Assembly (NCBI GenBank): GCA_019683665.1
Contig: JADGIB010000051.1
Coordinates: 1-15,876 of the forward strand
Length of the DNA stretch: 15,876 bases
Direction: 5' to 3'
Origin: Solirubrobacteraceae bacterium
Lineage (GTDB): Bacteria; Actinomycetota; Thermoleophilia; Solirubrobacterales; Solirubrobacteraceae
Part shown: positions 5,357 through 11,271 of the stretch, piece after piece
How positions within the stretch are numbered: the first letter of the stretch is position 1
How the letters are laid out: each line of letters begins with the position of its first letter
Translations under genes and position numbers: made by a program
The notes under the pieces: generated by a model
Databases searched by the model: none
Seen by the model: the letters and a program-made list of their open reading frames with translations, nothing else
Told to the model about the DNA's origin: nothing

Positions 5357-7813
5357 TCAGCGCACGCGCACGCGCCGCGTCTTCAGCCGGGTCGCGTTGC
5401 CCGACCGGTCGTAGGTGACGACGCGCACCGCGTAGACGCCCGGCGGGATCCGCGCCCCGTCGATCCTCAGCGACCAGCTGCGGGTGCCGCGGGCGTACAT
5501 CCCGACCGGCTCGTCGCAGCTGCGCCGGCCGGTGAGGCGGCCCGTCACCGTGACGTACCGGCAGCCGCCGCCCGGCACGGCGCGGACGACCTGCACGAGC
5601 GTGCGCGCGACGCCGCCGGCCGCCGGCCCGCTCGCGCCGGGGCAGCCGGCGTCGAGCGCGATCCCGCCGACGCGGACCGCCCGGCGGCTCACGCGCATGC
5701 GGGTCATGCGGCTGGTCGGCCGGGTCGCGTCGACGCAGCCCTCGCCCGCGGGCGCGGCCGTCTCGCTCGCGGCCGTCGTGGCCACCTCCTCCGGCGCGCC
5801 GATGATCGGCCCGGGCAGCGGGGACGGCGGCCCGTCGGGCGGCCCGGTCACCGGCTGCACCGGCACCGCGGCGCCGTGCCCGCCGCTCGGCGCGCGCTCC
5901 TGGAAGGCGACGTCGGCGAGCTGGATCGCGCCGGTCGGCGTCCGGGTCCCGAAGCCGAGCTCGACGGCGGTGATCCGCGTGAGGTCGACGTCGGCGGCGA
6001 ACGCCGACAGCGGGATGCGGACGCCGTTGAGGACGACGTGCTGGTAGCGGATGCCGATCGACGGCTGCAGCGACGTGGTCCAGCGCGCGGCGCTCGTCGT
6101 CGCCCGCCGCCCGTCGGCGTCGACGAGCGTGACGTCGAAGTCCTGCGTCGCCGCCGTCGGCGTGTGCCCGTCGCCCTGCGGGTTGCGCGGATCCCAGCGG
6201 ATCGTCGCCGCGCGCAGGGTCAGCACGCCGAAGCCGGACACGTCCTTGGCGTCGCCGTCGTCGGGCCCGAGCGCCGCGGTGAGCGTCGCCGGGCCGTCCC
6301 ACCCGATCGTGTACTGCGTGCCGATCGAGCGGTTCGCCCCGTTGCTCACCCCCGGCGGCACCGGGCTCAGCGCCGGGCAGAACGGGTACGCCGTCGGCAG
6401 CGTCGCCGAGCCGCGCGTCGACGGCCCCGACGGCGAGCAGACCTCGAACGTCGAGAGGCCGCTCGTCGTGATCGCGCCGCCCTGGGCGTCGACCGTCAGC
6501 GCGTCCGGGTCGGCGGGCGCGGGCGGGTCGGTCGGCGGGTCCTGCGTCGGCTCCGGGCGCAGGACGTCCAGCCGGCTCGCCTGCGGCCCGACGTAGCTGG
6601 TCTTCACCGTCTGGCCGACGCCGGGCCCGGTGCTCAGCGGCAGCGTCGCCGGCAGGGTCTCGGCGCCGGTCATCAGCGGGTCGAACTCGAGCTCGTCGCC
6701 GACGTAGCGGCGCAGGAAGCCGCCCATCAGCGCGATCCCGACCCGGCGCTGGTCGGCGGCGCTGAGCCGCTTCGTCGTCGCCGTCGCCGCGCGCGAGCAC
6801 GCCGGGTCGAGGTACGTCCGCCCGCCGCTCGTGTACGTGTCCGCGAAGTCGTCGTCGGTCCAGACCGTGTTGAAGAAGTTGTGGTCGGCCCCCTGGACGT
6901 ACCACTGGATCTTCGCGGTCGTGGCGTTGCCCGGGTGGTACTTCGCGTTCTCGAAGAAGCGCGCGCCCTGCAGGTTCGACACGTCGCCGTCGCACGCGGG
7001 CAGCAGCGTCGCGTAGTTCGTCCCGTAGGGGACCTTGTTGGCCGTGTAGTACGTCGGGGCCAGCGACAGGACCGCGTCGAGCGCGAACCGGCGCGAGCCG
7101 GACGGCAGGTTGCGGTTGTAGGCGATGAAGTCGGTCACCGCGTCGCCCCCGCGGGAGTGCCCCATCAGCCCGATGCCGTCGGTGAAGTCGAGCCTGCCGA
7201 CGAGCTTCGTCCCGACGGTGCGGCCGGGGTCGCCGGGCACGACGGGGCCGGCGCCGTTGTTCCAGCGGTAGAGCAGCTGCAGCGACGCGTAGATGATCTG
7301 CGAGCGGGTGTTCGCGCCCGCGTCGGGGTAGCCGTTGTCGAAGCCGGTCGTGTTGGCCTCGACGCTCATGACCGCGTAGCCGTGGCTGGCGAGGTTCTCG
7401 GCCAGGTAGTCGTAGCCGCCGTAGCTGCGGATGTCGGTCGAGATCGGCGTGCCGTCGTCGGCGGTCTCGTCGCCGCAGACGTAGCTCCCGCTCGGCGGCG
7501 TCCCGATGCAGACGGCGTGGCGGCCGTGGATGAAGAGGATGATCCTCGCCGGGCCCGCGTCCGCCGGGTAGTGGATCGAGCCGCGCATCGGCACCGAGGT
7601 CGTCTGGCCGGCCGTCGGGAGGTTGAGCAGCAGCGTGCCCGCCTCGTACTCGATCTTGCGGACCTGGTACGGCCCCTTGGCCAGCGGGTCCGGGACCGCC
7701 GCCGGGGCGGCGGCGGGGCCGGCGGCGATCGCGGCCAGGGCGACCGCCGCCAGGACGAGTCCCGCGACGGCGGCACGCAGCCGTGGCGGGACGCGCGAGG
7801 TCGTCTCGTTCAC
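5357..7813 (-). CDS. Large secreted alpha/beta hydrolase with C-terminal beta domains
   Basis: An 818-residue exported protein. Residues 1 to about 39 form a Sec signal peptide: Arg residues, a long Ala/Val/Leu core, then AAPAAV. The catalytic domain is about 45-400. It has IILFIHGRHAVC (oxyanion strand), the nucleophile elbow GHSRGG with Ser220, ACDGDV with a candidate acid (Asp275 or Asp277), and GADHNFFN with His311. A Pro-rich linker near 440-455 leads to a beta-sandwich-like region (about 455-660) ending DLTRITAVELGFGT. A second linker precedes a basic C-terminal domain (about 705-818), with Cys pairs and the ending GVYAVRVVTYDRSGNA, of a kind common on Thermoleophilia surface proteins. 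Substrate unknown: an ester, polyester or peptide is possible. The GTG start at 7813 is supported by AAAGGAG (7824-7818), 4 nt away. Confidence 0.87.
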   Translation of the reverse strand: MNETTSRVPPRLRAAVAGLVLAAVALAAIAAGPAAAPAAVPDPLAKGPYQVRKIEYEAGTLLLNLPTAGQTTSVPMRGSIHYPADAGPARIILFIHGRHAVCIGTPPSGSYVCGDETADDGTPISTDIRSYGGYDYLAENLASHGYAVMSVEANTTGFDNGYPDAGANTRSQIIYASLQLLYRWNNGAGPVVPGDPGRTVGTKLVGRLDFTDGIGLMGHSRGGDAVTDFIAYNRNLPSGSRRFALDAVLSLAPTYYTANKVPYGTNYATLLPACDGDVSNLQGARFFENAKYHPGNATTAKIQWYVQGADHNFFNTVWTDDDFADTYTSGGRTYLDPACSRAATATTKRLSAADQRRVGIALMGGFLRRYVGDELEFDPLMTGAETLPATLPLSTGPGVGQTVKTSYVGPQASRLDVLRPEPTQDPPTDPPAPADPDALTVDAQGGAITTSGLSTFEVCSPSGPSTRGSATLPTAYPFCPALSPVPPGVSNGANRSIGTQYTIGWDGPATLTAALGPDDGDAKDVSGFGVLTLRAATIRWDPRNPQGDGHTPTAATQDFDVTLVDADGRRATTSAARWTTSLQPSIGIRYQHVVLNGVRIPLSAFAADVDLTRITAVELGFGTRTPTGAIQLADVAFQERAPSGGHGAAVPVQPVTGPPDGPPSPLPGPIIGAPEEVATTAASETAAPAGEGCVDATRPTSRMTRMRVSRRAVRVGGIALDAGCPGASGPAAGGVARTLVQVVRAVPGGGCRYVTVTGRLTGRRSCDEPVGMYARGTRSWSLRIDGARIPPGVYAVRVVTYDRSGNATRLKTRRVRVR

Positions 7814-7831
7814 GCAGCTCCTTTCCTGTGG

Positions 7832-7845
7832 CCCGGCGCGCCGGG
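7832..7845 (-). other. Palindrome in the hydrolase leader
   Basis: CCCGGCGCGCCGGG is a perfect 14-bp palindrome just upstream of the hydrolase Shine-Dalgarno sequence (7818-7824). A CCGGCGCGA copy next to it (about 7846-7854 read on the minus strand) makes a near direct repeat. It could be an operator or a small leader hairpin. Base composition alone makes such palindromes likelier here. Confidence 0.3.
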
Positions 7846-7897
7846 TCGCGCCGGGGAGATGGGTCGTCAGGCGCGTCGGGGTCCGCGCCCGGACGAA

Positions 7898-7925
7898 GGT
7901 CTACGCCCCGGCGCCCGCGGCACAA
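7898..7925 (-). promoter_or_regulatory. Candidate promoter of the secreted hydrolase
   Basis: On the minus strand, TTGTGC (7925-7920) and TAGACC (7903-7898) are separated by 16 nt, an acceptable -35/-10 pair. It would give a leader of about 75-80 nt containing the palindrome at 7832-7845 and the strong ribosome binding site. The -10 lacks the usual final T. Confidence 0.3.
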
Positions 7926-7959
7926 CGGCGTCCGGGGAATTTCCGACACCGAGTCGAAG

Positions 7960-7975
7960 CGCCCTCGACCGGGCG
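7960..7975 (-). terminator. Weak hairpin after the aminopropyltransferase-like gene
   Basis: CGCCC (7960-7964) and GGGCG (7971-7975) form a 5-bp stem with a 6-nt loop, starting 4 nt after the stop codon of the minus-strand gene. A short CGAC/GTCG pair and an A/T-containing stretch (7934-7944) follow. This is weak evidence for termination of the rubredoxin operon. Confidence 0.22.
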
Positions 7976-7979
7976 GCGG

Positions 7980-9533
7980 TCAGCGCTCGCCGCTGCCGGC
8001 GACCTCGAGGATCGAGGCGTCGACGAGCCACTCGACCGGCGCGAGGTCGTCGGTGTAGACGCGCCCGCCGGGCAGCCGCGGCTCGAGCCGGTCGGCGGCC
8101 GCGAGGGCGACCGGGCGCAGGTCGGCGGGCAGCCGGGGGGCGGCCGCGCGCAGCCGCTCGGCGGAGATCTCGGCCTGCGAGGCGGCGAGCATCGTGTTCG
8201 TCGGCTGGACCGCGTCGCGGTCGACGTGGGCGAACACGGCGGCGAGCGTGCGCCCGAGCACCTGCTCGAGCGCGTCCGACGACGCCGGGTGGCCGACGTT
8301 GATGACGACCATCCCGCCGGGGGCCAGGCGGTCGCGGCACAGCTCGAAGAACTCGCGGGTCGTCAGGTAGAACGGGATGTACGGCTGGCGGTAGGCGTCG
8401 ACGACGATGAGGTCGTAGCGGGCGTCGGTCGCACGCAGGAACGGGCGCGCGTCGGCCGTGTACGTGTGGAGGTTCGGCCCGCGCAGGTCGAACCAGCGGC
8501 GGCCGAGCTCGGTGAGCTTCCCGTCGATCTCGACCGCGTCGACCCGCGTCCGCGGGAAGTAGTGGCCGTAGGCGCGGGCGATCGTCCCGCCCGCGTTGCC
8601 GAGGATCGCCACGCGCCCGGGCGGGTCGTCGGCCGGGCGGGTCGCGAACGGGAGCACGAGCGGCTCGTCCCAGTAGTCGCCGGTCAGGTAGGAGCGGTCG
8701 GGCGGCAGCAGCGAGTGGATCGCCTCCCCCTCGTTGAGCTCCATCCAGCGCGCCCCGGTCGGCCGCTCGACGACGCGCGCGTAGCCGTACTCGGTCTCGA
8801 CCTCCTCCAGCAGCCGCCCGCCGCCCTCGGCCGCCTTGATCGTGCCGGTCGGCAGGACGAGCAGCGCGACGACGACCGCGGGCGCGGCCAGCCACCGGCG
8901 CGAGAGGCCGAGCGCCGCGACGAGCGCGAGCGACAGCGCCATGACGAGGAACGTCCGGCGCGTCCCCAGGAACGGGATCAGCAGGAGCGCGCTGAGGAAC
9001 GTCCCGGCCAGCGAGCCGAGCGTCGAGATCGCGTACAGCCGCCCGGCGACCGTGCCCGCCTCGTCGACGCTCGCGACCGACAGCCGCACCGCGTACGGGG
9101 AGACCATGCCGAGGATGAACACCGGCACGGCGATGAGGACGAGCACGGCGATGAGCGAGCCGATGAACGCGCCCGCCTCGATCGAGTCGAGCGCGTCGAC
9201 CGCCCGGCTGAGGAACGGCCGGGCGATGAACGGCACGATCGCCATGAGGACGGCGGCGAGCATGACGAGGCGGCACAGGCCGCGCAGCGTCGGGTCGCGG
9301 TCGGCGACGCGCCCGCCGACCCAGTAGCCGACCGACAGCGCGACGAGCACGGTCGCGATCGTGTTCGCCCAGATCAGCGTCGAGTCGCCGAAGTACGGGG
9401 CCAGCAGGCGGGCCGCGGCGATCTCGCTGCCGAGCGAGGAGGTGCCGACGACGAACGCGATGAGCTGGATGCGCCGCAGGTCGGTGAGCCGCATGCGTGC
9501 CGACAGCTTGCCCGAGGCCGTCCGCGCAGCCAC
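7980..9533 (-). CDS. Membrane protein with degenerate spermidine-synthase-like domain
   Basis: A 517-residue protein. The N-terminal part (about 20-230) has about seven hydrophobic helices, e.g. IATVLVALSVGYWVGG and LIAVLVLIAVPVFILGM. The C-terminal half is a Rossmann-fold aminopropyltransferase/methyltransferase-like domain. The usual GGGDG nucleotide-binding loop reads GNAGGT (312-317). VDAVEID supplies the acidic residue at the end of strand 2. The spermidine-synthase catalytic region, normally DSTDP-like, reads VVDAYRQPYIPFYL (Asp379). So the fold is retained but polyamine synthesis is doubtful. Automatic pipelines call such proteins fused MFS/spermidine synthase. The start is uncertain: GTG at 9533 lies 4 nt after the upstream stop and suits coupling, while ATG at 9494 (MRLTDLRRIQ) gives a tighter N-terminus. 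It is the last gene of the rubredoxin-GerW operon. Confidence 0.83.
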   Translation of the reverse strand: MAARTASGKLSARMRLTDLRRIQLIAFVVGTSSLGSEIAAARLLAPYFGDSTLIWANTIATVLVALSVGYWVGGRVADRDPTLRGLCRLVMLAAVLMAIVPFIARPFLSRAVDALDSIEAGAFIGSLIAVLVLIAVPVFILGMVSPYAVRLSVASVDEAGTVAGRLYAISTLGSLAGTFLSALLLIPFLGTRRTFLVMALSLALVAALGLSRRWLAAPAVVVALLVLPTGTIKAAEGGGRLLEEVETEYGYARVVERPTGARWMELNEGEAIHSLLPPDRSYLTGDYWDEPLVLPFATRPADDPPGRVAILGNAGGTIARAYGHYFPRTRVDAVEIDGKLTELGRRWFDLRGPNLHTYTADARPFLRATDARYDLIVVDAYRQPYIPFYLTTREFFELCRDRLAPGGMVVINVGHPASSDALEQVLGRTLAAVFAHVDRDAVQPTNTMLAASQAEISAERLRAAAPRLPADLRPVALAAADRLEPRLPGGRVYTDDLAPVEWLVDASILEVAGSGER

Positions 9534-9537
9534 CCGC

Positions 9538-9969
9538 TCAGCCGCCCCGGCCCAGCAGGCGCCGGCCGGTCCGCCCGGCCCGCAGCGCGCCGCGCGCCGC
9601 CCGCAGCCCGGCCGCGGTCGTCGCGAGCGCGAGCGCGGCCGCCCCGGCGACCTTCAGCGCGCGCTCCAGCGGCCCGACCGTCTCGATCGGCTCGAAGCGG
9701 ACGCCCTCGGGCGCGATCTCGATGAAGCCGACGGGCCGGGCGTCGAGCGAGCCGCCGCCCCCGCCGCCGCCGGTGCGGCCCTCCTCCACGCCGCTGCCCC
9801 AGCCGCCGCCGCCCGCGGCGCGGACGCGGGCCACGGGCACGATCGTGCGCCCGCCCTCGCGGATCGGCTCGCCGTAGCAGAGCCGGGCGCCGCCGAGGCG
9901 CTCGGCCAGACGGGTCACCGCGCGCAGGCGCCCGTCCTTGCCGCGGCGCTTGCCGTCCTTGGCGGACAC
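9538..9969 (-). CDS. GerW/YtfJ-family (sporulation protein-like) protein
   Basis: A 143-residue protein whose core (about 32-95) matches the GerW/YtfJ family. CYGEPIREGGRTIVPVARV is followed by a glycine-rich stretch (GGGGWG, then GGGGGGG) and then PVGFIEIAPEGVRFEPI. The C-terminus adds a hydrophobic helix (about 105-125, VAGAAALALATTAAGL) and an Arg-rich tail, so it is probably membrane-anchored. The family was named from Bacillus spore germination, but homologues are widespread in non-sporulating actinobacteria, where the role is unclear. The GTG start at 9969 lies 7 nt after the rubredoxin stop. The membrane protein gene begins 4 nt after its own stop, so the three genes form one operon. 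Confidence 0.85.
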   Translation of the reverse strand: MSAKDGKRRGKDGRLRAVTRLAERLGGARLCYGEPIREGGRTIVPVARVRAAGGGGWGSGVEEGRTGGGGGGGSLDARPVGFIEIAPEGVRFEPIETVGPLERALKVAGAAALALATTAAGLRAARGALRAGRTGRRLLGRGG

Positions 9970-9976
9970 GGGGCGA

Positions 9977-10159
9977 TCAGTCCTCGTAGGGGACGAAGTC
10001 CTGCTTGCGCGCCCCGCAGACGGGACAGAACCAGGTGTCGGGGATGTCCTCGAAGCGGGTTCCGGGCGGGATGCCGCCGTCGGGGTCGCCCTCGGCGGGG
10101 TCGTAGATGAACCCGCAGGACTCGCAGATCCACTTCTGCGCCGTGCTCGTCTCGGTCAT
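9977..10159 (-). CDS. Rubredoxin
   Basis: A 60-residue one-iron electron carrier. Both metal-binding knuckles are intact: Cys12-x2-Cys15 in ICESCGFIYD and Cys45-x2-Cys48 in WFCPVCGARK. Conserved family features PAEGDPDGGIPPGT and FEDIPDTW lie between them. It would shuttle single electrons in the cytoplasm from a reductase to an oxygenase or peroxide-detoxifying enzyme. No alkane hydroxylase, rubredoxin reductase or rubrerythrin lies nearby, so the partner is unknown. The ATG at 10159 is preceded by a TACCGT -10 box at 10 nt, with no Shine-Dalgarno sequence. The frame stays open far upstream as a high-GC artefact overlapping the Nudix gene. It is the first gene of the operon with GerW and the membrane protein. 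Confidence 0.96.
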   Translation of the reverse strand: MTETSTAQKWICESCGFIYDPAEGDPDGGIPPGTRFEDIPDTWFCPVCGARKQDFVPYED

Positions 10160-10169
10160 GGTCCGCCCA

Positions 10170-10179
10170 ACGGTATCGT
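10170..10179. promoter_or_regulatory. Symmetric bidirectional promoter (rubredoxin operon / Nudix)
   Basis: The 30-bp gap between the divergent ATGs (10160-10189) has ACGGTATCGT at its exact centre. Read on the plus strand it gives TATCGT (10174-10179) for the Nudix gene. On the minus strand it gives TACCGT (10175-10170) for rubredoxin. The boxes share the TA at 10174-10175, and each ends 10 nt before its start codon. Each gene's upstream promoter elements would lie inside the other gene. Only one polymerase could open this DNA at a time, so the two transcripts may compete. Confidence 0.55.
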
Positions 10180-10189
10180 CGTCGGCGCG

Positions 10190-10774
10190 ATGGAGGAGCT
10201 GAACGAGACCGGGCCCGCGACGGTCCCGCGCCCGGCCTCGACGGTCATCGTCCTGCGCGGCGGCGCGCGCGACCTCGAGGTCCTCCTCGTGCAGCGCAGC
10301 CCGCGGGCGCGCTTCATGCCCGGCGTGTGGGTCTTCCCCGGCGGCGCCGTCGACCCGGGCGAGAGCGACGAGGCGGCCGCCGTGCGCGAGCTGCGCGAGG
10401 AGGCGACGATCGACGCCGACCCCGGCGCGCTCGTCCCGTTCAGCCGCTGGATCACGCCGGCCGAGGTGCGGATCCGCTTCGACACCCGCTTCTACGTGAC
10501 CGCGCTGCCGCCCGGCGCGTCGCCGGCGGTCGACGGGTGCGAGTGCGTCGCCCTCGACTGGTTCGCGCCGCAGCGCGCGCTCGACGCCCACGCCTGCGGC
10601 GAGCTGCTGCTCGTCTTCCCGACGATCAAGCACCTCGAGCAGCTGTCGGCCTTCGACAGCGCCGACACGGTCCTCGACCACGCGCGCCGCAGCGAGGTGC
10701 GCCCGGTCCAGCCGCGCGTCGTGCGCACCGGCGAGCACGCGCGGATCGTCCTGCCCGGCGACCCGGACGACTGA
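10190..10774 (+). CDS. Nudix hydrolase, NUDT19-like
   Basis: A 194-residue pyrophosphohydrolase acting on nucleoside diphosphates linked to another group. The Nudix box spans Gly52-Ile74: G52, E58, then R66-E67-L68-R69-E70-E71-A-T73-I74. All metal-binding glutamates are present, but the usual Gly before the last hydrophobic residue is Thr. The preceding RARFMPGVWVFPGG and the LEVLLVQRSP strand resemble NUDT19-type proteins, of which the mammalian member cleaves CoA and acyl-CoA. A CoA-type substrate is therefore plausible but unproven. The ATG at 10190 is 10 nt after TATCGT. It diverges from the rubredoxin operon and runs convergently into the UspA-like gene, with one base between their stop codons. 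Confidence 0.92.
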   Translation: MEELNETGPATVPRPASTVIVLRGGARDLEVLLVQRSPRARFMPGVWVFPGGAVDPGESDEAAAVRELREEATIDADPGALVPFSRWITPAEVRIRFDTRFYVTALPPGASPAVDGCECVALDWFAPQRALDAHACGELLLVFPTIKHLEQLSAFDSADTVLDHARRSEVRPVQPRVVRTGEHARIVLPGDPDD

Positions 10775-10775
10775 G

Positions 10776-11150
10776 TCAGCCGCGCACGACGCGCGGCGCG
10801 AAGCGGCCGCGCGCGTCCCGGGCGAACGCGTCGTCGCCGGTGAGCAGGAGGATGAGGTCCGGGTCGAACGTCGCGACCGCGTCCGACAGGGCGAGCATCG
10901 GCTCGCTCTCGCCGACCTCGCCGCGGGCCCGCACGCCGTCGGCCTGCAGCGCCGCGACCGTCGCCTCCTCGACGGCGCGGGCGTCGGCGATCGCCTCGTC
11001 GCTGTCGGACATCCAGAACGCGAGCGGCGAGCTGTTGCGCGCCGGGGTGACGACGAGCACGCGAGCCTCGTCGAGGCCGGGCTCGGACGGCAGCGCCGCG
11101 CGGACGTCGTCGGCGTCGACCGCCTCGTCGGCGAGGACGAGCAGGCGCAT
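10776..11150 (-). CDS. Small UspA-like protein of unknown function
   Basis: A 124-residue protein. MRLLVLADEAVD and ARVLVVTPA look like alternating strands of a Rossmann-like fold. ADARAVEEATVAALQADGVRARGEVGESEP then FDPDLILLLTG parallels the second half of universal stress proteins. I have the impression of a recurring actinobacterial family with the motif VVxPAxNSxLxxWxSD, represented here by VVTPARNSSPLAFWMSD. The ATP-binding GxxGxxxxS/T signature of UspA is not present, so ligand and role are unknown. The ATG at 11150 overlaps the stop of a 24-residue ORF (TGATG), which suggests translational coupling and cotranscription with the upstream GH15 gene. Confidence 0.8.
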   Translation of the reverse strand: MRLLVLADEAVDADDVRAALPSEPGLDEARVLVVTPARNSSPLAFWMSDSDEAIADARAVEEATVAALQADGVRARGEVGESEPMLALSDAVATFDPDLILLLTGDDAFARDARGRFAPRVVRG

Positions 11151-11224
11151 CAGGACCGCCTCCCGGCGGGGGCCGCCGGACGACGGGACGGGGAGCGGGC
11201 GGCGCGGGCGTGGGTGCGCGTCAT
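11150..11224 (-). CDS. Short arginine-rich ORF coupled to the UspA-like gene
   Basis: A 24-residue ORF, beginning MTRTHARAARSP, with seven arginines. Its support is contextual. GGGAG precedes the ATG (11224-11222) by about 7-8 nt. Its TGA overlaps the ATG of the UspA-like gene as TGATG. It also fills most of the 121-bp gap after the GH15 gene. It could be a real small protein, or a leader ORF whose translation opens the start of the next gene. The amino acids are also what random GC-rich DNA encodes, so existence of a stable product is uncertain. Confidence 0.4.
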   Translation of the reverse strand: MTRTHARAARSPSRRPAAPAGRRS

Positions 11225-11271
11225 GGCGCTCTCCCGCTTCCCCGCCCGGCGGGCGGCGAAACGGCCCGCGG

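Noticed and set aside
7934..7944. AT-richer near-palindrome GGGGAATTTCC
   Set aside because: It lies between the hydrolase promoter candidate and the end of the next gene. It is not matched elsewhere in the window and has no clear role, so it is not called as a regulatory site.
5115..7949. A 944-codon minus-strand frame overlapping the hydrolase gene
   Set aside because: It is a frame shadow of the 818-residue hydrolase, which has a signal peptide, catalytic motifs and a ribosome binding site. The shadow has none.
9730..9830. Glycine-codon runs that resemble simple repeats
   Set aside because: They encode the glycine-rich linker expected in GerW/YtfJ proteins, not an independent repeat element.
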